Source of the DNA: Corynebacterium incognita
GTDB lineage: Bacteria; Actinomycetota; Actinomycetes; Mycobacteriales; Mycobacteriaceae
DNA: 64,000 nt
NCBI RefSeq assembly: GCF_014217255.1
Contig: NZ_CP059404.1
Coordinates: 2,108,001-2,172,000 of the forward strand
Direction: 5' to 3'
Shown here piece by piece: positions 9,720 to 17,926 of this stretch. The notes below the pieces were generated by a model. That model was not told the DNA's origin and made no database searches. It saw only the letters and a list, made by a program, of their open reading frames with translations. The position numbers and the translations under genes are program-made. The first letter of the stretch is position 1. The number at the start of each line of letters is the position of its first letter.

Positions 9720-10766
9720 CTACTGGGCAACGAGAAACTCTGTTGGCAAGGTCGGAGTCGCCGGTGAGCAAGGAACCTGGTTTAGTGCGTTCTTGATCGA
9801 CATTCCGATGGCTTTTGCGACCGGGGGCGGAAAAGCATTTCCAACCTGCCGCCATTGGGCGGTCTTACGTCCCGCCCACGTCCATTCTGCAGGGAATCCT
9901 TGGATGACACCACCCATTTCTACGGTGAGGCGGGGCATGTTGTTCGGATCTCCGACGGGGAAGTCGCTTCCCGGGGCTTCCTCAGCGATAGACGAGCCCT
10001 TAACCCCGAGCTTCTTCCAGGCTTCGCGTGCACGCGTGGGACCCACGTCCGGGCCACCGTGCTTCTTGGAACCACCCACTAGTGTCGGGGCCACGTTGTC
10101 AGCTGTCTGAGCCCAAGCTTTTGCCCCCTTCCAACCATTCTTCTTCATGAGTGGATAAAGAGCTTCGCCAACGGTCACACGTGTGTCGGAAGGCGCCGGC
10201 CAAGCGAAGAAGTCGGCGTATTCGGGTAAGAGTGCGACGAGGATAAAACGGGGACGGAGTTGGGGAACGCCGTAGTCGGCGGCTTGCAAGAGCTCCCAGA
10301 AAGCCACGTAACCCATGTCGTTGAGCTGGCGGATGACATCGTTGCGATAGCTGTCAAAGCGTTTTTGTCCGAGACCCTTGACGTTTTCTAGTAGAACAGC
10401 CTTGGGGCGGATTTCAGAAATGAGGCGTAGAGCGTCGGGAAATAAGTCGCGTTCATCGTCCGCGCCGAGTTGTTTGCCGGCGATTGAGAAAGGTGGGCAG
10501 GGGACTCCACCTGCAAAGAGATCGACTTGCCCCCGCCATTGCATGCCGTCTAGCTGGGTGACATCGCCTTCTATAACTTTCCATGGTCCGAGTGGACCAC
10601 CATGCGCGCGGTTGAGGCGTAGGGTCTCGGCCGCCCACTCGTCGATTTCTACTACCGCGGTGTGGTGAAAACCGGCCTGCTCTAAGCCTAGGGCTTGGCC
10701 ACCCGCGCCTGCACAAATCTCCACGGATGTGAGACGTGGGGGATTGTGTGGATTGACTGCATCCAT
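9720..10766 (-). CDS. DNA (cytosine-5) methyltransferase of the NaeI-like system
   Basis: A 348-residue C5-cytosine methyltransferase that would protect host DNA from the adjacent NaeI-like enzyme. Motif I (SAM binding) is EICAGAGGQALGLEQAG at residues 16-32. Motif IV PCPPFS places the catalytic cysteine at residue 90. Motif VI is LLENVKGLG near residue 127 and motif VIII is RPRFILVAL near 174. The C-terminal motif X (QVGNAFPPPVAKAIG) is present, so all landmarks expected of an active enzyme are seen. ATG 10766 is preceded by AGGAG. Specificity for GCCGGC is inferred only from the partner endonuclease. Confidence 0.93.
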   Translation of the reverse strand: MDAVNPHNPPRLTSVEICAGAGGQALGLEQAGFHHTAVVEIDEWAAETLRLNRAHGGPLGPWKVIEGDVTQLDGMQWRGQVDLFAGGVPCPPFSIAGKQLGADDERDLFPDALRLISEIRPKAVLLENVKGLGQKRFDSYRNDVIRQLNDMGYVAFWELLQAADYGVPQLRPRFILVALLPEYADFFAWPAPSDTRVTVGEALYPLMKKNGWKGAKAWAQTADNVAPTLVGGSKKHGGPDVGPTRAREAWKKLGVKGSSIAEEAPGSDFPVGDPNNMPRLTVEMGGVIQGFPAEWTWAGRKTAQWRQVGNAFPPPVAKAIGMSIKNALNQVPCSPATPTLPTEFLVAQ

Positions 10767-10906
10767 GGGTGGCTGCTCCTCGTAGTGAAGTCTTTGATTT
10801 TAAAGGTGGCGGTGAAGCCTCGACACAAAACACCATAGCTGCTAGCGCGACAGAAGAAGCAACGGGCCGAACTATTATTCGAATTTGGCTGTGCATAGAA
10901 CCCCTT

Positions 10907-10922
10907 GTCTGGAATATCAGAC
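10907..10922. promoter_or_regulatory. palindrome matching the reported HutR box
   Basis: GTCTGGAATATCAGAC lies about 110 bp upstream of the YjiH gene at 11034. Read on the other strand, the inner 14 bases are TCTGATATTCCAGA. This fits the consensus TCTGwwATwCCAGA that I recall being reported for the IclR-type regulator HutR of Corynebacterium resistens. The rest of this 267 bp intergenic stretch (10767-11033) holds the divergent promoters and no gene I can support. Confidence 0.45.
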
Positions 10923-11033
10923 AATCAGCCACAAGTGCTTTGTTCAACATTCGTGCTCTATGTCATAGCATTGAGGAGTTCATGGCGCGCGGCACAATAG
11001 TGGGGCGCGGGTTGATCGGAAAGGATGAATGCG

Positions 11034-12410
11034 ATGGCTACCGAAGCTAGTGGCGTAACCGACGGCCATGCGGTGCCGGCGCAGGCGGCAGGAGGCGCGG
11101 CGTCGACAAGCGAACTGCCCCGCGTATCCGGGGTGTGGCGCCTTTTTGTCTACAGTGCGATTGGCGCTGCGGTGTTCTTCTGGCCAGTGACCTACAAGGG
11201 CAACAATTCCATCATGTTGGACCATTTCGTCACCATGATTAAGGAAGTAGCGCCCCAGGGCGCGCAGTGGTTTGTGCTGCTCTTGTGTGCGTACGGCACC
11301 GTGATGGGGTTTGTGAAGAAGGAGTATAAGCTCGGCCCCATTAAGGCGTTCTTTACCTTCGCCAACGTCATCGGTCTGGTGGTGTCCATCATGATGATGA
11401 CGGACTCCTTGCCCTGGGTGCTGGGGGAGAAGGACTTGGTGCCGTTCCTGTGGGAGAAGATTGCCATGTCCGTGGGGCTGATTATTCCAGTCGGCTCTAT
11501 CTTCCTGGCGCTGCTTATTGGTTACGGCATGCTTGAGTTCGTGGGCGTTTTCATGCAGCCCATCATGCGCCCGCTGTGGCGCACCCCAGGCCGTTCGGCT
11601 ATCGACGCCGTCGCCTCCTTCGTCGGTTCCTATTCCTTGGGCATTCTGATTACTGACCGGGTATACCAACAAGGTGGCTACACGGCTCGTGAGGCAGCCA
11701 TTATTTGCACGGGCTTTTCGACGGTCTCGGCTGCATTCATGGTGATCGTGGCGAAGTCGCTGGGAATCATGGACTTGTGGGGCCTGTATTTCGTTGTGGC
11801 ATTGGTAGTTACTTTCATCGTTACGGCGATTACCGTGCGCATCTACCCCTTGAGCAAGATTCCCGACGAGTACTTCGACGGTGCAGAGCCAGACCCGGAG
11901 AAGCCGGTACAAGGCAACCGATTCCGTGCTGCCTGGCGCGAGGCGCTGTTGACCCTGGCTGGTGCGCCCAGTCTCCAGCGCAATATCTGGGAGAATTTGC
12001 GCGACGGTATTCGCTTGTCGTCGTCGGTCGTGCCGTCGATCATGTCCATCGGTCTGGGCGGGCTGCTTCTGGCTCGCTTTACTCCCATCTTTGAATGGAT
12101 TGGCTACTTGTTCTACCCGTTCGCCTGGCTCGTACGGCTGCCGGAGCCTGTGCTTGCCGGCGAGGCTATGGCAATGGGCATAGCGGAAATGTTCCTACCC
12201 GCTACGCTCATCGGTGACAGTGGTGACCTGGTGTTGCGCTTTGTCGTCGGCGTGGTGGCTATTTCCGCCATCATCTTCTTCTCCGGCCTGGTGCCATGCA
12301 TCCTGGCCACCAAGATTCCCATCTCCATCAAGGACATGGTGATCGTGTGGTTTGAGCGTGTGGCGTTGACAGTTCTTATCACTACGCCGCTGGCTTATTT
12401 GCTGTTGTAG
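11034..12410 (+). CDS. YjiH family membrane protein (first paralogue)
   Basis: A 458-residue polytopic protein of the YjiH family, which contains nucleoside-recognition (Gate-type) domains. Its substrate is not established. About ten hydrophobic segments are visible. Conserved blocks shared with the two other copies in this window include a MRPLxxTPGRSAxDAVASFVGSYSLG-type stretch, GGYTAREAAI and FTPIFEWIGYLFYPFAW. AAGGA overlaps the first ATG (11025), so the second ATG at 11034 (MATEASG) is the better start. The palindrome at 10907-10922 suggests regulation by HutR. The gene converges on the second YjiH gene. Confidence 0.85.
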   Translation: MATEASGVTDGHAVPAQAAGGAASTSELPRVSGVWRLFVYSAIGAAVFFWPVTYKGNNSIMLDHFVTMIKEVAPQGAQWFVLLLCAYGTVMGFVKKEYKLGPIKAFFTFANVIGLVVSIMMMTDSLPWVLGEKDLVPFLWEKIAMSVGLIIPVGSIFLALLIGYGMLEFVGVFMQPIMRPLWRTPGRSAIDAVASFVGSYSLGILITDRVYQQGGYTAREAAIICTGFSTVSAAFMVIVAKSLGIMDLWGLYFVVALVVTFIVTAITVRIYPLSKIPDEYFDGAEPDPEKPVQGNRFRAAWREALLTLAGAPSLQRNIWENLRDGIRLSSSVVPSIMSIGLGGLLLARFTPIFEWIGYLFYPFAWLVRLPEPVLAGEAMAMGIAEMFLPATLIGDSGDLVLRFVVGVVAISAIIFFSGLVPCILATKIPISIKDMVIVWFERVALTVLITTPLAYLLL

Positions 12411-12469
12411 CCAGCTCGCGCCTGGCACTTGAGTGCGAGGAGGGCAGTGCGGCTTGTTGTCGTCGTGTG

Positions 12470-13810
12470 CTACAACGCCATTGCGATCAGGTAGGCGAAG
12501 GGGGCAGCTACCACTACCGAGAGCACGACGCGGATAAACCAGACAGCAAGGATATCTTTTATTTTCAGTGGGATTTCGGTGGCGAGAATCGACGGGACCA
12601 TCGAAGAGAAGAAGAAGATCTGAGATACCGACACAATGGCAATGAGAATCCTCGTGACGTCGTGCGGTGAGTCGGCCACGATGGTGGCGGGCAGGAACAG
12701 CTCAGACAACCCAATTGCTAACGCCTCTGAAGCGAGCTGAGTATCAGGGATCTGGAGAACCCACAGCAAGGGATAGAAAATGTAGCCTATCCACTCGAAA
12801 ATTGGGGTGTAGTAGGCGAGGACGAGCCCGAGAAAGCCGATAGACAAGATGCCAGGGAGCACCTGCATCGTCATCAGCATTCCATCGCGGAAGTTCTCCC
12901 AAAGCACTCGCATGAGGCTTGGTACATTTTTGAGCACGTGTTTCGCTTCCAGCCAGGCCAACTTCATCCGATCGCCTGAAATGGCTTCTTCTGGGGTGGG
13001 AGTAACCCCGGGGTAGTACTCGTCTGGGATAGAGCTGATTGGAGGGACGCGAACCATGATGGCGGTGACGATGAAAGTCACGATGAGGGTCGCGCCGAAG
13101 TAGAGTCCCCACACGCTCATGAGTCCGAGTGCTTTGGCGATGACCACCATGAAGGTCGCCGAGGCTGTGGAAAAGCCAGCCGCGATGATGGCTGCCTCTT
13201 TGCTGGTATAACCGCCGGCTTTGTACACGCGGTCAGTCACGAGGAGACCTAAAGAATACGAGCCGACGAATGATGCCACTGCGTCAACGGCTGACCGGCC
13301 AGGAGTTTTGAATAGCGGTCGCATGATGGGCTGTACAAACACACCGATGAATTCCATGAGGCCGAATCCCACCAAAAGGCCGAGGAATGGGGCACCAACG
13401 GGAATCAAAAGACCTACCGGAATGACCAACTTGTTCATCAAGAACGGCCCGAGTTCTTCGCGGAACACCACAGACGGGCCAAAATTGAAGACGAGCATAG
13501 TCGCGATAATCGCGGCAAAAATGTAGAGGAACGCAAATACTCGGCGAGCGACAGACTTACGCCACGTACCGGTGTAGAAAGGGACCACTGCGCCGGCCAG
13601 AATAATCAGCCACACCACGTACTTCGCGGCGTCGCCAAGCCCTACCTTGAGCCACCCGACAATGTGGTCCAAAAGGATGGTGTTCGTATCCCCAACTGGG
13701 AAGGGGACGAAGAAAGCAAAAATACCGAGACCACTGTACAGAAAGAAGCGCCAGGGTGCTTTGGCCTTTTCTTCAGTGGTTGCAAATTCTTGGATTGCGG
13801 TGCCACTCAT
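12470..13810 (-). CDS. YjiH family membrane protein (second paralogue)
   Basis: A 446-residue paralogue of the proteins at 11034 and 19229. It shares the TPGRSAVDAVASFVGSYS block, GGYTSKEAAI and YTPIFEWIGYIFYP. It is the last gene of a minus-strand operon: its ATG overlaps the end of the CoA-transferase gene (4-base ATGA overlap at 13807-13810). That coupling suggests it moves the acid handled by the two upstream enzymes, or a by-product of it. This role is inference; the family has no proven transport activity that I know of. Confidence 0.85.
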   Translation of the reverse strand: MSGTAIQEFATTEEKAKAPWRFFLYSGLGIFAFFVPFPVGDTNTILLDHIVGWLKVGLGDAAKYVVWLIILAGAVVPFYTGTWRKSVARRVFAFLYIFAAIIATMLVFNFGPSVVFREELGPFLMNKLVIPVGLLIPVGAPFLGLLVGFGLMEFIGVFVQPIMRPLFKTPGRSAVDAVASFVGSYSLGLLVTDRVYKAGGYTSKEAAIIAAGFSTASATFMVVIAKALGLMSVWGLYFGATLIVTFIVTAIMVRVPPISSIPDEYYPGVTPTPEEAISGDRMKLAWLEAKHVLKNVPSLMRVLWENFRDGMLMTMQVLPGILSIGFLGLVLAYYTPIFEWIGYIFYPLLWVLQIPDTQLASEALAIGLSELFLPATIVADSPHDVTRILIAIVSVSQIFFFSSMVPSILATEIPLKIKDILAVWFIRVVLSVVVAAPFAYLIAMAL

Positions 13811-15021
13811 TGTTCTTCCTTCTTTCGGTAAGGAGCGGAGGCGAAGCCACGAGGGGGCTCAGCGAGCCAGGATTCGATCAGGTGGTTGTGTTCGCCCAGT
13901 TTGGGTGCAGGAGATGGGGCCGCAGACCCCGTTAAGCGAATGGGAGACGCCAGGGTGGTGAAGTCGTCAGCTTCTTTGGCAAGCACCTGGCGTTCTTGTC
14001 CGATAGGGCCGTGTAGGGCCTCGCTGACGGATTGCACAGGGGACGTGGGAACGCCATGCTCGCGAAGCAGCGCGATTGCTTCGGACGTGGTGTACTGGGA
14101 CAGCTTCTCCTCGAGCAAGTCGCGGAATAGTGCGCGATTGTCGCGCCGGGCGTCGTTGCTGTTGAAGCGCGGATCTTCGAGCATGTAGTCCAAATCGAAA
14201 GCGGTGGCGAGGTTGCCGAAGAGTTTCTCGTTAAGGACCGCGATGACAACCGGGCCGTCACTAGCTTGATAGGTGGAAAATGGAACGGTCATTGCGTGGT
14301 CGTTGCCTTCGGGCTTCGGTTCCTCGTCCGTATGCACGGCACGCATTCCGACCGATTCTAGGATTGACACCAAGGAATCAAACATTGCAATGTCAACATG
14401 CTGACCCTGGTGACTGTGTGCTCGCTCTGCCAAAGCTCCGAGGGTGGCGATGGCACCATAAAGCCCTGGGATGAGGTCACCCAGACTCACGCCGACTCGG
14501 GTAGGTCCGGTGACGTCATGTCCTGTCACGGACATGAGCCCGCTCATCGCTTGGGCAACGATGTCGTACGCAGGGGCCTTGGCCATCGAGCCAGTTTGGC
14601 CGAACCCACTGATGGACGTGACTATTAACTGCGGGTTAATGGCGAGAAGCTGCTCCGGGGAAACACCAAGTTTGGTCATGACTCCGGGACGGAAGTTTTC
14701 AATCAGGACATCGGCACGCTTCACCAGTTCCAGAAACGTGGACACATCGGTGGGGTTTTTGAGATCGAGTGTGATCCCTTTCTTCGAGCGATTGAATAGG
14801 CGGTAGTACGCGCTCTCACCGTTGAAGAATGGGCCGACCGCACGAGAGTCGTCACCCCAAGGGGATTCAATCTTGATGACGTCAGCGCCGAGATCCGCGA
14901 GTATCGAGGCGCAGAAGGGGCCGGCGAGCACTCGCGACATATCGAGGACACGGATGCCCTCGAGTGACTTTTTCTGCGAGGCAGCGTGGTCGGGGTCAGC
15001 GGTGTTGGTTGGAGTGGTCAT
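13807..15021 (-). CDS. class III (CaiB/BaiF) CoA-transferase
   Basis: A 404-residue class III CoA-transferase, which moves CoA between an acyl-CoA donor and a carboxylic acid. The N-terminal signature VLDMSRVLAGPFCASILADL is clear. GVSLGDLIPGLYG supplies the likely catalytic aspartate, Asp182, equivalent to Asp169 of formyl-CoA transferase. Overall it resembles the succinyl-CoA:dicarboxylate branch (SUGCT-like) as much as formyl-CoA transferase, so the substrate is open. It lies 14 bp after the acyl-CoA dehydrogenase gene and overlaps the YjiH gene, so the three are very likely co-transcribed. Confidence 0.9.
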   Translation of the reverse strand: MTTPTNTADPDHAASQKKSLEGIRVLDMSRVLAGPFCASILADLGADVIKIESPWGDDSRAVGPFFNGESAYYRLFNRSKKGITLDLKNPTDVSTFLELVKRADVLIENFRPGVMTKLGVSPEQLLAINPQLIVTSISGFGQTGSMAKAPAYDIVAQAMSGLMSVTGHDVTGPTRVGVSLGDLIPGLYGAIATLGALAERAHSHQGQHVDIAMFDSLVSILESVGMRAVHTDEEPKPEGNDHAMTVPFSTYQASDGPVVIAVLNEKLFGNLATAFDLDYMLEDPRFNSNDARRDNRALFRDLLEEKLSQYTTSEAIALLREHGVPTSPVQSVSEALHGPIGQERQVLAKEADDFTTLASPIRLTGSAAPSPAPKLGEHNHLIESWLAEPPRGFASAPYRKKEEQ

Positions 15022-15035
15022 GGTGGCTCCCTTCC

Positions 15036-16202
15036 TTAAACGAACGCAGATTCGCCGGTCAGCGAACGTGCTACGACCAACTGGTTGATGTCATAGGTGC
15101 CCTCGTAGGAATAAATGGCTTCTGCATCGCAGAAATGCTTGCCTACTTTGTAGTCAGAGATGATGCCGTTACCGCCCACGAGCTCGCGGCCCAGAGCCGC
15201 TGATTCGCGCATCATTCGGGTCACGTGTGCCTTCGCGAGGGCGGAATGCTCGTTTTTGTCCTCTCCTTGTTCCTGGAGCCGGTTCAGCTGGGCCATCATG
15301 GACTGCGAGGCGATGAGGTTGCCCTGGATGGTTGCCACCTTCGACTGGTTGATTTGGAAGCTCGACAGTTTTTGGCCGAATTGGGTCCTTTCGTCCAGGT
15401 ATTCCAAGACGGCGTCGAGAATCCCCATTTGGAGACCTACTGCTTGCCAACCCACGGTGGCGCGGGCTGACTTGAATACCTCGTTGGTTGCCTTAAAGCT
15501 GTCGGCCTTATCGAGCTTGTTCTCATCAGGAACGAAGACGTTGGTGAGCGTGATGTCGGCGTTTTGGACGGCGCGCAAAGCAATACGGTTTTGCATGAGC
15601 GTTGCGGCATAGCCCTCGGTCGAGGTGTCCACGATGAACCCCTTCACCTGGTCGTCGGCAATGTCGCGAGCGTACACGCAGACGTAGTCTGACCAGGTGG
15701 CGTTGCCAATCCAGCGCTTCGCGCCGTTGATGATCCATCCGCCCTCGACCTTCTCGGCGGTCGTAGACATTCCCTTAGCCACGTCCGATCCGGCGTTTGG
15801 CTCGGTGATGGCGAAGACTCCTGTCTTCTTGACCGCATAGAGATCAGGGAGGAAGCGCTGTTTCTGTTCCTCGGAGCCTAGTAGCTCGACGGAACCAGTG
15901 AAGAGTCCGTCTTGGCCAGAAAAGAAGGTGCCCACCGATGCGTCTGCGCGATGGATTTCAGCGGTCACGAGCCCAGCGAGCAGGCCGGAGTATCCCTGCC
16001 CCCGCTTCAGGCTGATGATGTTGAGGTCTTGAATACTCGGGATGAGTTCGAAAGGGAACTCCGCACGGTTCCAGTAGTCGTTGGCAATGGGAGTGACTTT
16101 CTCCCGGGTCCACGTCTTAACCTTCTCGAGGATGTTCAGTTCCTCGGGAGAAAGTTGCGATTCGAAGAAGTAAAAGTCCCCGTTAGGGTAGCGGCCGCCC
16201 AT
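15036..16202 (-). CDS. acyl-CoA dehydrogenase, glutaryl-CoA dehydrogenase-like
   Basis: A 388-residue FAD-dependent acyl-CoA dehydrogenase and first gene of the operon 16202-12470. FAD and substrate motifs are FAITEPNAGSD and the C-terminal LVGGNGII. The catalytic base is probably Glu367 in YEGTYDINQ, at the position used by glutaryl-CoA dehydrogenase, and the end (VARSLTGESAF) also resembles that enzyme. However, the arginine that binds the glutaryl carboxylate (Arg94 of mature human enzyme) appears to be glycine here, so glutaryl-CoA may not be the substrate. ATG 16202 follows TGGAGG with six bases between. An upstream ATG at 16232 lacks such a site. Confidence 0.9.
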   Translation of the reverse strand: MGGRYPNGDFYFFESQLSPEELNILEKVKTWTREKVTPIANDYWNRAEFPFELIPSIQDLNIISLKRGQGYSGLLAGLVTAEIHRADASVGTFFSGQDGLFTGSVELLGSEEQKQRFLPDLYAVKKTGVFAITEPNAGSDVAKGMSTTAEKVEGGWIINGAKRWIGNATWSDYVCVYARDIADDQVKGFIVDTSTEGYAATLMQNRIALRAVQNADITLTNVFVPDENKLDKADSFKATNEVFKSARATVGWQAVGLQMGILDAVLEYLDERTQFGQKLSSFQINQSKVATIQGNLIASQSMMAQLNRLQEQGEDKNEHSALAKAHVTRMMRESAALGRELVGGNGIISDYKVGKHFCDAEAIYSYEGTYDINQLVVARSLTGESAFV

Positions 16203-16369
16203 GTGTAACCTCCAATAAAATTCAAACTCCATGTGTCGCAGAAAACATTGTGCGCAACAAGGTGATCTGCTTCACGCTTAGTGGATTACCGTAGTTTGGG
16301 TTAGCGCAGTCGGCCAGGGGTATTTTATACATCCCGTCTGTAATTCGAGACCCACTTCAGTGCAGAAAG

Positions 16370-16403
16370 GCGCCTATATGACCTGCTTGGGTCATATAGG
16401 CGC
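16370..16403 (-). terminator. intrinsic terminator after the symporter gene
   Basis: A perfect 14 bp stem (GCGCCTATATGACC at 16370-16383 pairing with 16390-16403) with a six-base loop. Read on the minus strand it is followed by TTTCT. It lies just beyond the stop of the gene at 16426. Confidence 0.8.
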
Positions 16404-16425
16404 TACGTAGTTTCCGAGGGGTGGC

Positions 16426-17799
16426 TTAAACCCGTACTGCGGTGTCCGCCGCGTCCTCATTCTCTTCATTCATGATGTGCGATACGCCATGCTCGGCGGA
16501 GTCCCAGACTTCCTGGTCCTGGATGCCGGCGCGCTTGGCCACCATGGTGGCGGCCAGCGCTTGGCCGGTGACGTTGACGGCGGTGCGGCCCATGTCGATG
16601 ATGGGCTCGATAGCCAGTAGGAGGCCCACGCCCGACAGCGGTAGGCCCAGGGTAGATAGGGTGAGGGTAAGCATTACAGTGGCGCCGGTGGTGCCCGCCG
16701 TGGCGGCGGAGCCGATGACCGAGACCAGGATGATGAGTAGGTACTGCGTCAGGGACAGGTCAATGCCATAGAACTGCGCAATGAAGATGGCCGCGATAGC
16801 CGGGTAGACCGAAGCGCAGCCGTCCATTTTCGTGGTGGCGCCCAGGGGGATGGCAAAGGACGCGTACTCGCGCGGGACGCCCATGGCGCGCTCGCTGAAG
16901 CGCTGCGTTACCGGCATCACGCCTATGGAGGAGCGGGTGACGAAGCCGAGGGAGAATACCGGCCACACGCGCTTGTAGAACCCGATGACCGGGATGCTGT
17001 TAACCTTCAGGACCAGCGGGTACACCACAGCGATGACCAGCGCGAGGCCGACGTACATGGCCAGAACGAACTTGCCGAGGGAGCTCAGCGCGTCCCAGCC
17101 GTAAGTCGCTACGGCCTTGCCAATGAGCGCGGCGGTGCCGATGGGGGCGAGGCGAATAATCCACCACAGGATGACCTGGATGATCTTGAGGAAGGATTCG
17201 GTAAAGCGCAGGAATGGGTCCGCGGCCTCGCCCGCCTTGACGGCGGCGATGCCCAGGGCTAGCGAGATGACCAGCAGCTGGAGCGCGCCGAAGCTCAAGG
17301 AGACTTCGCCTTCGTCCACGTATCCGCTCAGGCCGAAGAAGTTGGCCGGGACGATGGACTGTAAGAAGGCGGTCCAGGAGCCTACCGAGGAAGGCTCGGC
17401 GGCGGTGGCGGCGTCCACGGTGGTTCCCACGCCCGGTTTCATGACAACTGCGACTGCGATGCCTACGAGAACGGAGAGGAAGGCGGTGATCGCGAACCAC
17501 ACGAGGGTAGATACGGCCAAGTTCGCCGCGTTGGTGACCTTGCGCAGGTTGGCGACGGAGGTGACCACTGCGGCGAAGATGAGCGGCGGCACCATCACTT
17601 TAAGTAGCTGCACGTAGGCGGAGCCCACGCCGGTAAGTAGGGAGCTCAACCAGCCGGGCTCCTCGGCGCCGGCGTCCATCCCGGCGGCGACGAAGCCGAG
17701 GATGAGGCCGATGATGAGGCCAGCGATAACTTGGGCGCCGAAACCAGTGGCCCACGAGGGGAGCCCGGACTTGGGCGCGGTAGCAGAGCGAGTAGACAT
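16426..17799 (-). CDS. dicarboxylate/amino acid:cation symporter (DAACS family)
   Basis: A 457-residue secondary transporter of the sodium:dicarboxylate symporter fold. The conserved re-entrant loop regions appear as TRSSIGVMPVT and PLGATTKMDGCASVYPAI, followed by SAATAGTTGATVML and IEPIIDMGRTAVNVTG. The MDGCA variant with VYPA is closer to cystine carriers of the TcyP type than to classical glutamate carriers (MDGTA), but dicarboxylate transport is equally possible. It is monocistronic, with its own terminator at 16370 and an inverted repeat upstream at 17835-17866. Confidence 0.9.
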   Translation of the reverse strand: MSTRSATAPKSGLPSWATGFGAQVIAGLIIGLILGFVAAGMDAGAEEPGWLSSLLTGVGSAYVQLLKVMVPPLIFAAVVTSVANLRKVTNAANLAVSTLVWFAITAFLSVLVGIAVAVVMKPGVGTTVDAATAAEPSSVGSWTAFLQSIVPANFFGLSGYVDEGEVSLSFGALQLLVISLALGIAAVKAGEAADPFLRFTESFLKIIQVILWWIIRLAPIGTAALIGKAVATYGWDALSSLGKFVLAMYVGLALVIAVVYPLVLKVNSIPVIGFYKRVWPVFSLGFVTRSSIGVMPVTQRFSERAMGVPREYASFAIPLGATTKMDGCASVYPAIAAIFIAQFYGIDLSLTQYLLIILVSVIGSAATAGTTGATVMLTLTLSTLGLPLSGVGLLLAIEPIIDMGRTAVNVTGQALAATMVAKRAGIQDQEVWDSAEHGVSHIMNEENEDAADTAVRV

Positions 17800-17834
17800 G
17801 GAGGTTTTCCTTGGGAGTAGATTGCGCTAGATAT

Positions 17835-17866
17835 GAACAGATCGGTCTAGCAAAGTTAGACTGTTC
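17835..17866. promoter_or_regulatory. bipartite inverted repeat upstream of the symporter gene
   Basis: Outer arms GAACAG (17835-17840) and CTGTTC (17861-17866) enclose inner arms GTCTA (17845-17849) and TAGAC (17857-17861). This could be an operator or a 5' leader hairpin of the gene at 17799. No regulator is assigned. Confidence 0.35.
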
Positions 17867-17926
17867 CGTTTGATACCTGCAACATGCTACGCCTGAAAGT
17901 AATTCCCCTCCAAAGTGAAGGCGCGA

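Noticed and set aside
9679..9855. Upstream extension of the endonuclease into the methylase gene
   Set aside because: The extra 59 residues do not resemble NaeI and overlap methylase coding sequence. GTG 9678 has AAAGGAG at ideal spacing and gives the NaeI length.
10769..11050. 93-codon plus-strand frame between the methylase and YjiH genes, as a possible controller protein
   Set aside because: It has no helix-turn-helix, overlaps the YjiH start and ribosome site, and contains the palindrome at 10907. No C protein is evident.
15036..16202. Firm assignment as glutaryl-CoA dehydrogenase
   Set aside because: The C terminus and catalytic Glu fit, but the arginine that binds the glutaryl carboxylate appears to be glycine.
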